Both the position numbers and the translations under genes were made by a program. 9,387 nt of DNA from Negativicutes bacterium (lineage in GTDB: Bacteria > Bacillota > Negativicutes > JAGOZY01), in assembly GCA_018058445.1 (NCBI GenBank), contig JAGOZY010000017.1:1-9387 (forward strand), given 5' to 3'. Below are positions 1 to 5,770 of this stretch, in pieces. Below the pieces are notes generated by a model. The model was not told the DNA's origin and did no database searches. It saw only the letters and a list, made by a program, of their open reading frames with translations. Positions within the stretch are counted from its first letter, which is position 1. Every line of letters begins with the position of its first letter.

Positions 1-1
1 G

Positions 2-508
2 GTGCTTGCAACCACTGGCTATAGTGATGATGATCTAAAGCTGATTGAAGAAACTGCGACAGCTATTCCGATTTTCCAATCATACAATATGTCGCTCGGT
101 TTACGGATGGTACTGGATGCGCTTCGTACGTTGGCACCTCAAGCCGAAGGGCAGTTTGATATTGAGATCGAAGAGCGGCATCATCGAAAAAAAGTCGATG
201 CTCCGAGCGGAACCGCTTGGCTGCTATTCCGAACGATTGCGGCTATTTTGCCAAATAAAAAAGCAATTTTGGATCGTTTCTCGAAAAAAGAAGCACGTAA
301 ACCCGAGGAGATCGGTATTGTCGCTTTGCGAGGCGGCACGATTTTTGGTGAACATACGGTGCTATTTGCTGGTGAGGATGAGCTGATTGAGATCAAACAC
401 ACCGCCCTTTCCAAGCGACTCTTTGCGACCGGCAGTCTGTCTGCGGCGAAATTTCTTTTAGAAAAGAGCTGTGGCTTGTATAATTTAGATAATATTCATA
501 AAAACTAA
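2..508 (+). CDS. dapB: 4-hydroxy-tetrahydrodipicolinate reductase, C-terminal part
   Basis: DapB reduces the DapA product to tetrahydrodipicolinate with NAD(P)H in cytosolic lysine/DAP synthesis. The gene enters from the left edge. The first codon (GTG) is internal, and the family's usual length of about 260 residues implies that roughly the first 90, the Rossmann cofactor domain, are missing. Visible family motifs, numbered in the 168-residue fragment, are TTG at 4-6 and NMSLG at 29-33. ERHHRKKVDAPSGTA at 58-72 holds the substrate-binding histidines and, by family knowledge, the catalytic Lys64 just before VDAPSG. GIVALRGG (105-112), GEHTV (116-120) and the closing GLY (158-160) also fit. 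It is intact to its TAA stop and is followed by the other DAP genes on the same strand, so it probably belongs to one operon whose promoter lies outside the window. Confidence 0.96.
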   Translation: MLATTGYSDDDLKLIEETATAIPIFQSYNMSLGLRMVLDALRTLAPQAEGQFDIEIEERHHRKKVDAPSGTAWLLFRTIAAILPNKKAILDRFSKKEARKPEEIGIVALRGGTIFGEHTVLFAGEDELIEIKHTALSKRLFATGSLSAAKFLLEKSCGLYNLDNIHKN

Positions 509-683
509 CGACGACGATAAGGGACATATTGATTTTTGAAAATGATTTTGGTGAGGTGGACAGCTAGGCTTCCTGGTAAGTGGTGCATTCGAATACAGCT
601 TGGGTGAATTGATTTGTTCAACAAAACCAAAAGAAGTTTTTCAGAAATCGATATCGAAAGGATTTGACGACAACGTGGATATC
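509..683 (+). other. dapB-dapH spacer, possibly a degenerate gene remnant
   Basis: These 175 bases separate two genes of an otherwise tight operon and show no terminator or promoter that I can support. Two short open stretches in different frames look protein-like. Bases 511-564 read [18 protein letters not shown] before a TAG. Bases 555-683 read open in the dapH frame and include [19 protein letters not shown]. Joined by a frameshift, they resemble the switch region and the following ICCS segment of COG0523 (CobW/P47K) GTPases. The similarity is short and judged by eye. A 10-bp palindrome, TCGATATCGA, lies at 648-657. The stretch may equally be random spacer. Confidence 0.3.
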
Positions 684-1412
684 ATGACCAGCGATGCTTA
701 TGCCATCGCCAAATACATCAAGGAAGCAGAAAAACAAACTCCTGTGAAGGCTTATATCAATGGTGACTTTGAGGCTTTGGAAATCCCAAGTGGAATTAAA
801 GCTTTTGGCTGTAAACGCAGTAAAACATTGGTCGGAGACGCGAAAGTGATTGCTGATTTTCTCGAAGTAAATCAAGATAAAATTACCGAAAGCCATCTGG
901 AATGGGATCGCCGTAATAGCGCGATTCCCCTTTTGGATACTCGTTTCCTAAATGCTCGTATTGAGCCTGGCTCTTTTATTCGCGATCATGTTTTAATTGG
1001 TGATAATGCGGTCATTATGATGGGGGCAGTTATCAATATCGGCGCTGCAATCGGCGAAGGTACGATGATCGATATGGGGGCAATCGTCGGTGCTCGAGGC
1101 ACAATCGGCAAACGAGTTCATGTCGGTGCTGGGTCTGTCATCGCAGGCGTATTGGAGCCACCAAGTGCGAATCCAACAACGGTTGAAGACGAGGTTATGA
1201 TCGGTGCAAATGCGGTCATTCTAGAAGGTATTCGTATTGGGAAAGGCGCTGTTGTGGCGGCTGGAGCGATTGTGACTGAGGACGTACCTCCTGGAGTTGT
1301 TGTCGCCGGATGTCCGGCTCGGATCATTAAGGACAAAGACTGGAAAACCATTGAGAAAACTCAATTATTAGAGGATTTACGAAATTTAGGAACAGATGGG
1401 AAGGGGAACTAA
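684..1412 (+). CDS. dapH: Tetrahydrodipicolinate N-acetyltransferase
   Basis: DapH acetylates tetrahydrodipicolinate with acetyl-CoA to N-acetyl-2-amino-6-oxopimelate, opening the acetyl branch of DAP/lysine synthesis used by many Bacillota. From ATG 684 the protein has 242 residues, the normal length of this family (B. subtilis YkuQ type). A short alpha/beta N-terminal domain (about 1-75) is followed by [13 protein letters not shown] [10 protein letters not shown] (73-82). A left-handed beta-helix of hexapeptide repeats then runs to about 215 ([79 protein letters not shown]). The open frame continues upstream to TTG 600, but those 28 residues match nothing in the family. The ATG lacks a good Shine-Dalgarno, and an in-frame GTG at 675 with AAAGGA 12 bases upstream is an alternative giving three more residues. 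It is followed after 2 bases by the aminotransferase gene. Confidence 0.95.
   Translation: MTSDAYAIAKYIKEAEKQTPVKAYINGDFEALEIPSGIKAFGCKRSKTLVGDAKVIADFLEVNQDKITESHLEWDRRNSAIPLLDTRFLNARIEPGSFIRDHVLIGDNAVIMMGAVINIGAAIGEGTMIDMGAIVGARGTIGKRVHVGAGSVIAGVLEPPSANPTTVEDEVMIGANAVILEGIRIGKGAVVAAGAIVTEDVPPGVVVAGCPARIIKDKDWKTIEKTQLLEDLRNLGTDGKGN
1401..1406 (+). promoter_or_regulatory. Shine-Dalgarno of the aminotransferase gene, inside dapH
   Basis: AAGGGG lies 8 bases before ATG 1415 and overlaps the last codons of dapH. The stop of dapH and this start are 2 bases apart, which points to translational coupling of the two enzymes. Confidence 0.7.
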
Positions 1413-1414
1413 TC

Positions 1415-2335
1415 ATGCCATTGAAAAAATATGGGAAATGTATCTGGATGGATGGAGCAATGATCGATCCTGCTGAGGCTACAGCGTCAGTTATGTCTCA
1501 CGTTGTGCATTATGGAAGCGGTTTCTTCGAGGGAATTCGCGCTTATAAAACCGATAAAGGAGCTGCAATCTTCCGTCTGGACGAGCATATGGCTCGCCTT
1601 TATCGCAGCACCCGAATGTATTATGTGGAGATTCCTTATGATTGCCAGACGTTGACGCAAGCGGTCATTGATACTGTCAAAGCCAATGGTCTTGATTCTT
1701 GCTATATTCGTCCTTTTGTTTTTTTAGGAACTGGCTGGAGCGCGTTGATGCCAGACTCCAATTTACCAATTCATACTGCAATTAGTTGCTGGAATTTGCC
1801 AAGCCCTTCAGATAATCCTAAACCAATTGCAGCAAAAGTAGCTTCTTATCGCCGAGTTTCCCCATCTATGACTCCGATGCAAGCAAAAGCAGCTTCTAAC
1901 TATATGAACTCTATGCTCCTTAAACATGAAGCCAAGCATAACGGTTTTGATGAGGCGATTGCTCTCGATGCCCAAGGCCGAGTTAGTGAAGCGAGTGCTT
2001 CAAATATTTTCTTTGTGTGGGGCAACGAAATTCATACGCCGTCACTCGATTGTTCGATCTTAAACGGAATCACTCGCCAATCAGTCATTGAATTCGCTCG
2101 TGATTTAGGCTATAAGGTCGTGGAGCGCGGAATCGCTCGCGATGAGCTTTACACAGCCGATGAAATTTTCTTGACGGGTACAGCCGCTGAAATCCAAAGC
2201 ATTGGCTCTGTAGATCGAATCGCAGTTGGAAATGGTAATTATCCAGTTGCTGCGGAACTGACAAAGCTTTTCCTTGAAGTCGCTTCTGGTAAATCCGAAA
2301 AATACGCTCACTGGCTGACTTATGTAAATGCTTAG
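1415..2335 (+). CDS. ilvE: IlvE-like class IV PLP aminotransferase in the DAP operon
   Basis: This is a 306-residue fold-type IV aminotransferase of the branched-chain (IlvE, bacterial type I) family, which interconverts Val, Leu or Ile and their 2-oxo acids with glutamate. Seen: IWMDG (10-14), HYGSGFFEGIRAY (32-44), FRLDEHMARL (53-62), YIRPFVF (97-103), the presumed PLP lysine Lys158 in AKAASNYMNS (157-166), FDEAIALD (178-185), GITRQSVIEFARDLGY (218-233), ADEIFLTGTAAEI (248-260) and the family-typical C-terminal WLTYV. It departs from the IlvE consensus in several places: ASNY instead of GGNY after the lysine, SEASASNIF instead of EGSGENIF, AEIQSI instead of AEITPV, and no W-x-WGAY segment near 126. 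It sits between dapH and the deacetylase gene with 2-bp spacing to dapH. It may therefore act on N-acetyl-2-amino-6-oxopimelate (inference), or be a true branched-chain enzyme carried in the operon. The fold is sure and the substrate is not. Confidence 0.85.
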   Translation: MPLKKYGKCIWMDGAMIDPAEATASVMSHVVHYGSGFFEGIRAYKTDKGAAIFRLDEHMARLYRSTRMYYVEIPYDCQTLTQAVIDTVKANGLDSCYIRPFVFLGTGWSALMPDSNLPIHTAISCWNLPSPSDNPKPIAAKVASYRRVSPSMTPMQAKAASNYMNSMLLKHEAKHNGFDEAIALDAQGRVSEASASNIFFVWGNEIHTPSLDCSILNGITRQSVIEFARDLGYKVVERGIARDELYTADEIFLTGTAAEIQSIGSVDRIAVGNGNYPVAAELTKLFLEVASGKSEKYAHWLTYVNA

Positions 2336-2342
2336 AAGAACC

Positions 2343-2383
2343 AAAGCTGCAGAACATCTGCAGCTTTCCTTCTTTCAAGGAAA
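2343..2383 (+). promoter_or_regulatory. Tandem overlapping hairpins before the deacetylase gene
   Basis: A perfect 10-bp stem (AAAGCTGCAG 2343-2352, loop AACAT, CTGCAGCTTT 2358-2367) follows the aminotransferase stop. A second 7-bp stem (TTTCCTT 2365-2371, loop CTTTC, AAGGAAA 2377-2383) shares three bases with the first and covers the first half of the Shine-Dalgarno AAAGGA (2381-2386). The first hairpin has no uninterrupted T run after it, so it is a poor terminator. An mRNA stability or processing element, or an attenuator of translation, fits better. A function is inferred only. Confidence 0.6.
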
Positions 2384-2394
2384 GGATTTTTATA

Positions 2395-3531
2395 ATGACT
2401 GATCTCAAAAAAGATCTCTACCGCTGGCGGCAAGATCTTCACCGTATTCCAGAACTGGGCTTTCAAGAAGAGAAAACTGCAATTTATTTACGAAACGAAC
2501 TAGATCGGATGGGTCTTCGTTGGGAGGCGGTCTGCAATACCGGAACGCTAGTTTTTTTTGATTTAGGCCATTCTTCAGCCATCGCTTTTCGGGCCGACAT
2601 GGACGGTTTGCCTGTTCTGGAGGAAACTTCTCTCCCTTTCGCTTCTGAACACCAAGGGCGCATGCACGCATGCGGGCATGATGGTCATATGGCGATTCTT
2701 TTGGGCTTTGCAGCTTGGTTAACCTCTCACAAGGATCAAGTGAAGCAAAATATTCTTTTGCTCTTCCAGCCTGCCGAAGAGGGCCCAGGTGGGGCGCAAG
2801 ATTTAGTAGGCACCGATTTTATCGAAAAATATGGTGTTCAAGCTATCTATGGACTTCATCTTTTCCCAGAACTCCCAGAGGGCTTATTGGCGACGAAGCC
2901 AGGACCCTTGATGGCACAAACTGGTGAAATACGTATAACCATTCAGGGCAAAGGGGCTCACGCTGGATTGGCTTATCAGGGAATCGATAGCTTACTGATT
3001 GCCGCTGGCTTGGTGCAGCAATATCAAAATATCATTACTCGACAAATTCCGGCGATGGAAACAGTGGTACTTCATATCGGTGAGCTTCATGCTGGCGAAG
3101 CTGTCAATGTCGTTGCCCCTAAAGCTGAGCTTGCTGGTACGATCCGCACATTCTCTAAGGAACGTTTTTTTGAGGTAACTCATAAAATGGCCGCACTGCA
3201 CCAAGCCGCCGAAGTCGCTTATGGCTGCAAAATTGATTTTTCTGTCGTTCCGATGTACCCACCAGTACTCAATGATTTTGAATTGACAAAATTGCTCTTC
3301 AAATACTGGACGGACGCAGAGATGATCTTTTCAGAGCTCGCAAATCCCTATCTGCTCGCGGAAGATTTCTCCTACTATCAAGAAAAAGTACCTGGTGTCT
3401 TCTTATTCTTGGGCACTCGCAATGAGGAAAAAGGATATATCTGTGGTCTTCATAATAGTCAGTTTAATTTTGATGAGTCCGTACTGATAAAAGGTGTTGA
3501 GGCGTTTGCTGAAATTGCCAAACGCTCATGA
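2395..3531 (+). CDS. dapL: N-acetyldiaminopimelate deacetylase (M20 amidohydrolase)
   Basis: The enzyme hydrolyses N-acetyl-LL-diaminopimelate to LL-DAP and acetate, the last step of the acetyl branch. It has 378 residues, the usual length for this M20D family (B. subtilis YkuR type). Seen: LHRIPELGFQEEKT (15-28), AFRADMDGLPV (64-74), the metal-site signature HACGHDGH (91-98), FQPAEEGPGGA with the Glu128-Glu129 pair (124-134), GLHLFPELPEG (153-163), a lid domain at about 175-290 starting with GKGAHAG, AEDFSYY (322-328) and a C-terminal metal-ligand region GLHNSQFNFD (351-360). The ATG is preceded by AAAGGA at a spacing of 8. It is the last gene of the operon, and its TGA lies inside the terminator stem. 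Related M20 enzymes (hippurate hydrolase, IAA-amino acid hydrolase) share these motifs, but the dapB-dapH context favours the DAP role. The symbol dapL is also used for an unrelated LL-DAP aminotransferase. Confidence 0.92.
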   Translation: MTDLKKDLYRWRQDLHRIPELGFQEEKTAIYLRNELDRMGLRWEAVCNTGTLVFFDLGHSSAIAFRADMDGLPVLEETSLPFASEHQGRMHACGHDGHMAILLGFAAWLTSHKDQVKQNILLLFQPAEEGPGGAQDLVGTDFIEKYGVQAIYGLHLFPELPEGLLATKPGPLMAQTGEIRITIQGKGAHAGLAYQGIDSLLIAAGLVQQYQNIITRQIPAMETVVLHIGELHAGEAVNVVAPKAELAGTIRTFSKERFFEVTHKMAALHQAAEVAYGCKIDFSVVPMYPPVLNDFELTKLLFKYWTDAEMIFSELANPYLLAEDFSYYQEKVPGVFLFLGTRNEEKGYICGLHNSQFNFDESVLIKGVEAFAEIAKRS

Positions 3532-3565
3532 AAAAATCCCCTGAAAAGTTCAGGGGATTTTTTCA
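3529..3565. terminator. Bidirectional intrinsic terminator between the DAP operon and the antiporter gene
   Basis: A perfect 17-bp inverted repeat (TGAAAAAATCCCCTGAA, loop AAG, and its complement) has an A6 run on one side and a T6 run on the other, so it can stop transcription from both sides. The TGA of the deacetylase gene is the first triplet of the stem. The TAG of the convergent antiporter gene lies 6 bases beyond the repeat. Confidence 0.93.
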
Positions 3566-3571
3566 TATAGA

Positions 3572-5044
3572 CTATTCCTCAGCTGCTAAGGTACTCGCAG
3601 TTAAGATTTGAGAAACTTGAATTAACTTCTCTTCCGGCCCAAAGATCAGTAATGTATCATCTGCCTGAATAACCATTTCGCCCGTTGGGATCAAAAATTT
3701 ATCCATACGATAGAGTAGTAGGATCAGTACACCGGTCGGAAGACCGAGTTCCATTACTTTTTTCCCGACTACGTCCGCATTCGGATCAATCTGAATATCC
3801 CGGGTCACATCGCCGCCATTTTGTTTTTTTACAAATTCTAGAGGATAATCAGGTGAATTATGGAAAGGTTTGTCTACTTTTAGCAGCTTTGCAACTTTAC
3901 TCAGGGTCTGCCCTTGCAATAAGACCGAGATTAAAACGACAAAAAAGATTAAGTTAAAAATATATTGGCCGTCCCTGTAACCTGCCACAATTGGGTATGT
4001 GGCCAAAATAATTGGAACTGCTCCTTTTAAGCCAGTCCAAGCAATAAATGTCCGACCACGCCATGAGAACGTACTACCCACCAAAGAGATATAAATCGCG
4101 ATGGGTCGGGCAATAAAGATGATGAATAGGACGACACCAATCCCAGTCATCGCAACGCCAGCAAGTTCATTGGGATTGACTAACAAGCCCAGAAGTAAGA
4201 ACATCATGATTTGCATCAGCCAAGAGACACTGTCAAAGAATTTTTCCATGGCAAATTTATAGAGATAGTCCCCATTTCCCATGACAATCCCGGCTAAGTA
4301 AACCGCTAAGAATCCGCTTCCACCGAGAAAGCTCGTAACTCCGTAGGTAATAAAGACAATGGAAATACCAAGGACTGGATACATACCTTCAAAATCCAAA
4401 TTTAGGCGATTAAAAATTTTAACCCCAAGCTTACCAAATCCATAGCCGAACAATCCGCCAAGAAGCATTTCTTGCGCAAGTTCTAAACTAAACGCCGACA
4501 GAGAGGACATCTCACCTTGGGCAAAATGTAAGGCACTGACGGTCAGGAAGACGGCGATCGGGTCATTGCTGCCCGACTCAAACTCTAATATCGGTTTTAA
4601 TCGTCCTTTAAGTCCTAGCTTTTGCGAGCGAAGAACGGAAAATACTGCCGGAGCATCGGTCGACGAAATAATCGCACCCAGAAGAAAGGCGGTTGTTAGG
4701 GAAAGCCCAATCACATAGTAGGCAAAGGCGGCAACCAAAACTCCCGTGATGAAAACACCGACTGTTGAAAGTAGAATCCCTCGAAACAAAATCGGTTTAA
4801 CCGCCGGCCAAGAAGTCTCAAATCCACCGGAAAAGAGAATAAATGCTAAGGCAAGAGTGCCTATATTGTCTGTGATAGTGACATCTTGAAAATGAATTCC
4901 GCCGATGCCGTCACTTCCGGCTAGCATTCCAATTAATATAAAAATAAGCAGTGACGGAATGCCGTAGCGATCTGATAATTTACTGGCAACAACACTGAGC
5001 AAAAATAGTAGTCCAGCAATGGTAAGGATAACAGTGATACTCAT
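3572..5044 (-). CDS. CPA1-family K+(Na+)/H+ antiporter with RCK-C domain
   Basis: This membrane antiporter exchanges monovalent cations for protons, for pH and K+ or Na+ homeostasis. It has 490 residues. About 12-13 hydrophobic segments fill residues 1-385. SSTDAPAVFS (127-136) and FESGSNDPIAVFLT (155-168) carry the transport-site Asn160-Asp161 pair typical of electroneutral CPA1 exchangers, and WTGLKGAVPIILA (336-348) is a conserved late helix. A cytosolic tail of about 100 residues contains an RCK/TrkA-C ligand-binding domain (about 415-482). This architecture matches the NhaP2/CvrA potassium/proton antiporters, but the E. coli protein is longer, with an extra C-terminal domain that is absent here. 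The start ATG has GAGAGG 8 bases upstream. The gene stands alone, divergent from the RidA-family gene and convergent with the DAP operon. Family confidence is high, and the transported cation cannot be read from the sequence. Confidence 0.93.
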   Translation of the reverse strand: MSITVILTIAGLLFLLSVVASKLSDRYGIPSLLIFILIGMLAGSDGIGGIHFQDVTITDNIGTLALAFILFSGGFETSWPAVKPILFRGILLSTVGVFITGVLVAAFAYYVIGLSLTTAFLLGAIISSTDAPAVFSVLRSQKLGLKGRLKPILEFESGSNDPIAVFLTVSALHFAQGEMSSLSAFSLELAQEMLLGGLFGYGFGKLGVKIFNRLNLDFEGMYPVLGISIVFITYGVTSFLGGSGFLAVYLAGIVMGNGDYLYKFAMEKFFDSVSWLMQIMMFLLLGLLVNPNELAGVAMTGIGVVLFIIFIARPIAIYISLVGSTFSWRGRTFIAWTGLKGAVPIILATYPIVAGYRDGQYIFNLIFFVVLISVLLQGQTLSKVAKLLKVDKPFHNSPDYPLEFVKKQNGGDVTRDIQIDPNADVVGKKVMELGLPTGVLILLLYRMDKFLIPTGEMVIQADDTLLIFGPEEKLIQVSQILTASTLAAEE

Positions 5045-5096
5045 ATAAACGGCCTCTCTTTCTTAGGCAGATAAATCATTAAATAAATCTTTTTAA

Positions 5097-5102
5097 ATCA
5101 TA
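5097..5102 (-). promoter_or_regulatory. Candidate -10 box of the antiporter gene
   Basis: On the minus strand TATGAT (five of six matches to TATAAT) lies about 53 bases before the antiporter ATG in an AT-rich stretch. No convincing -35 is found 16-18 bases upstream, so this is only a candidate. Confidence 0.3.
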
Positions 5103-5201
5103 ACCTATATTAATAGTAACAGATATGGAAAAACTTAGTCCACCTTCCTCCTGCTTCCGTGAACCGCACATAACATTTTTCTATAAAGATTTTGGCTTAG
5201 A

Positions 5202-5210
5202 TGGTAAACT
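5202..5210 (+). promoter_or_regulatory. Candidate extended -10 promoter of the RidA-family gene
   Basis: TGGTAAACT matches the extended -10 pattern TGnTAnnnT and would place transcription start near 5217, about 30 bases before ATG 5247. There is no clear -35. The perfect TTGACA at 5215-5220 is not followed by a -10 at a usable distance. Confidence 0.35.
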
Positions 5211-5232
5211 AAAGTTGACAAATTGATTTTCG

Positions 5233-5240
5233 AAGGAGGA
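5233..5240 (+). promoter_or_regulatory. Shine-Dalgarno deciding the RidA-family start
   Basis: AAGGAGGA lies 6 bases before ATG 5247. It fixes the start there and rules out the in-frame TTG at 5223, whose extra eight residues would be encoded partly by the ribosome site itself. Confidence 0.9.
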
Positions 5241-5246
5241 ACCAGA

Positions 5247-5726
5247 ATGAGTATTTATAAAAAACTAGCAGAACTAAATTTGACTCTCCCAGAGGCAGGA
5301 GCACCAGGTGGACTCTATTCAACTGTTCGTCAAACAGGAAATCTTCTCTATACTTCCGGCCATACACCAACCAAACCTTTGTATCAAGGAAAAGTGGGAG
5401 CAGATTGTTCTTTAGAGCAAGCTCAAGCCGCCGCCCAAGACTCTATCCTTCGGTTGCTGGCCTCTTTGCATGCTTACACAGGAGATTTAAATAAGATCAA
5501 AGGAGTTGTAAAAATACTTTGCTTTGTCGCTAGTGCACCTGGATTTACAGATCAACCTAAGGTTGCAAACGCAGCCTCACAGCTTCTTATTGATCTTTGG
5601 GGTGAAGCTGGCGCTCGTTCCGCAGTCGGGGCAGCTGAACTGCCGAGTAATGTTCCTGTCGAAATTGAAGGCATCTTCGAATTAGATTTAGAAGAAGTCT
5701 CCAAATTCCCATTCAAGACAATCTAA
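5247..5726 (+). CDS. RidA (YjgF/YER057c/UK114) family protein, long subfamily
   Basis: RidA-type proteins are small cytosolic trimers. The archetype hydrolyses reactive enamines/imines such as 2-aminoacrylate released by PLP enzymes, and so protects aminotransferases including IlvE. The 159 residues here are about 30 longer than archetypal RidA (about 128). They fit the UK114-like-1 subfamily, with an N-terminal segment LAELNLTLPEAGAPGGLYSTV (7-27, here with a gap in certainty) preceding NLLYTSGH (32-39). Other motifs are GKVGADCSLEQAQAAAQ (48-64), GDLNKIKGVVKI (79-90), the conserved ARSAVGAAELP with Arg124 (123-133) and VEIEGIFEL (138-146). The arginine that binds the substrate carboxylate and the C-terminal glutamate region are present, so imine binding is possible, but several subfamilies lack deaminase activity. 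The gene is monocistronic and ends in a strong terminator. It is divergent from the antiporter gene with 202 bp between their starts. Confidence 0.9.
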   Translation: MSIYKKLAELNLTLPEAGAPGGLYSTVRQTGNLLYTSGHTPTKPLYQGKVGADCSLEQAQAAAQDSILRLLASLHAYTGDLNKIKGVVKILCFVASAPGFTDQPKVANAASQLLIDLWGEAGARSAVGAAELPSNVPVEIEGIFELDLEEVSKFPFKTI

Positions 5727-5770
5727 ATAAAAAAACTCTCTGCCTGAGTGGCAGAGAGTTTTTTTATTTA
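5724..5770. terminator. Bidirectional terminator containing both flanking stop codons
   Basis: A perfect 21-bp inverted repeat (arms 5724-5744 and 5750-5770, loop TGAGT) has a CTCTCTGCC/GGCAGAGAG core flanked by A7 and T7 runs. The arms begin with TAA on each strand. These are the stop of the RidA-family gene and the stop of the CNNM/CBS gene, so one symmetrical element ends both reading frames and both transcripts. Confidence 0.95.

Noticed and set aside
510..521. GACGACGATAAG encoding DDDK, like a protease tag
   Set aside because: It is chance in a non-coding spacer, in a frame without a start; nothing else suggests engineered DNA.
509..599. Lysine riboswitch or T-box in the DAP region
   Set aside because: The spacer is too short and shows no conserved stem or specifier-like structure. 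Any such element would lie upstream of the operon, outside the window.
618..896. A 92-codon minus-strand frame opposite dapH
   Set aside because: It is antisense to a strongly conserved gene and has no family features or ribosome site.
5079..5171. 30-codon minus-strand frame in front of the antiporter gene
   Set aside because: No ribosome site, a composition jump inside it, and overlap with the likely promoter region; not supported as a gene.
5215..5220. Perfect TTGACA before the RidA-family gene
   Set aside because: The bases 16-18 downstream are the Shine-Dalgarno region with no -10 box, and transcription would start too close to the ATG.
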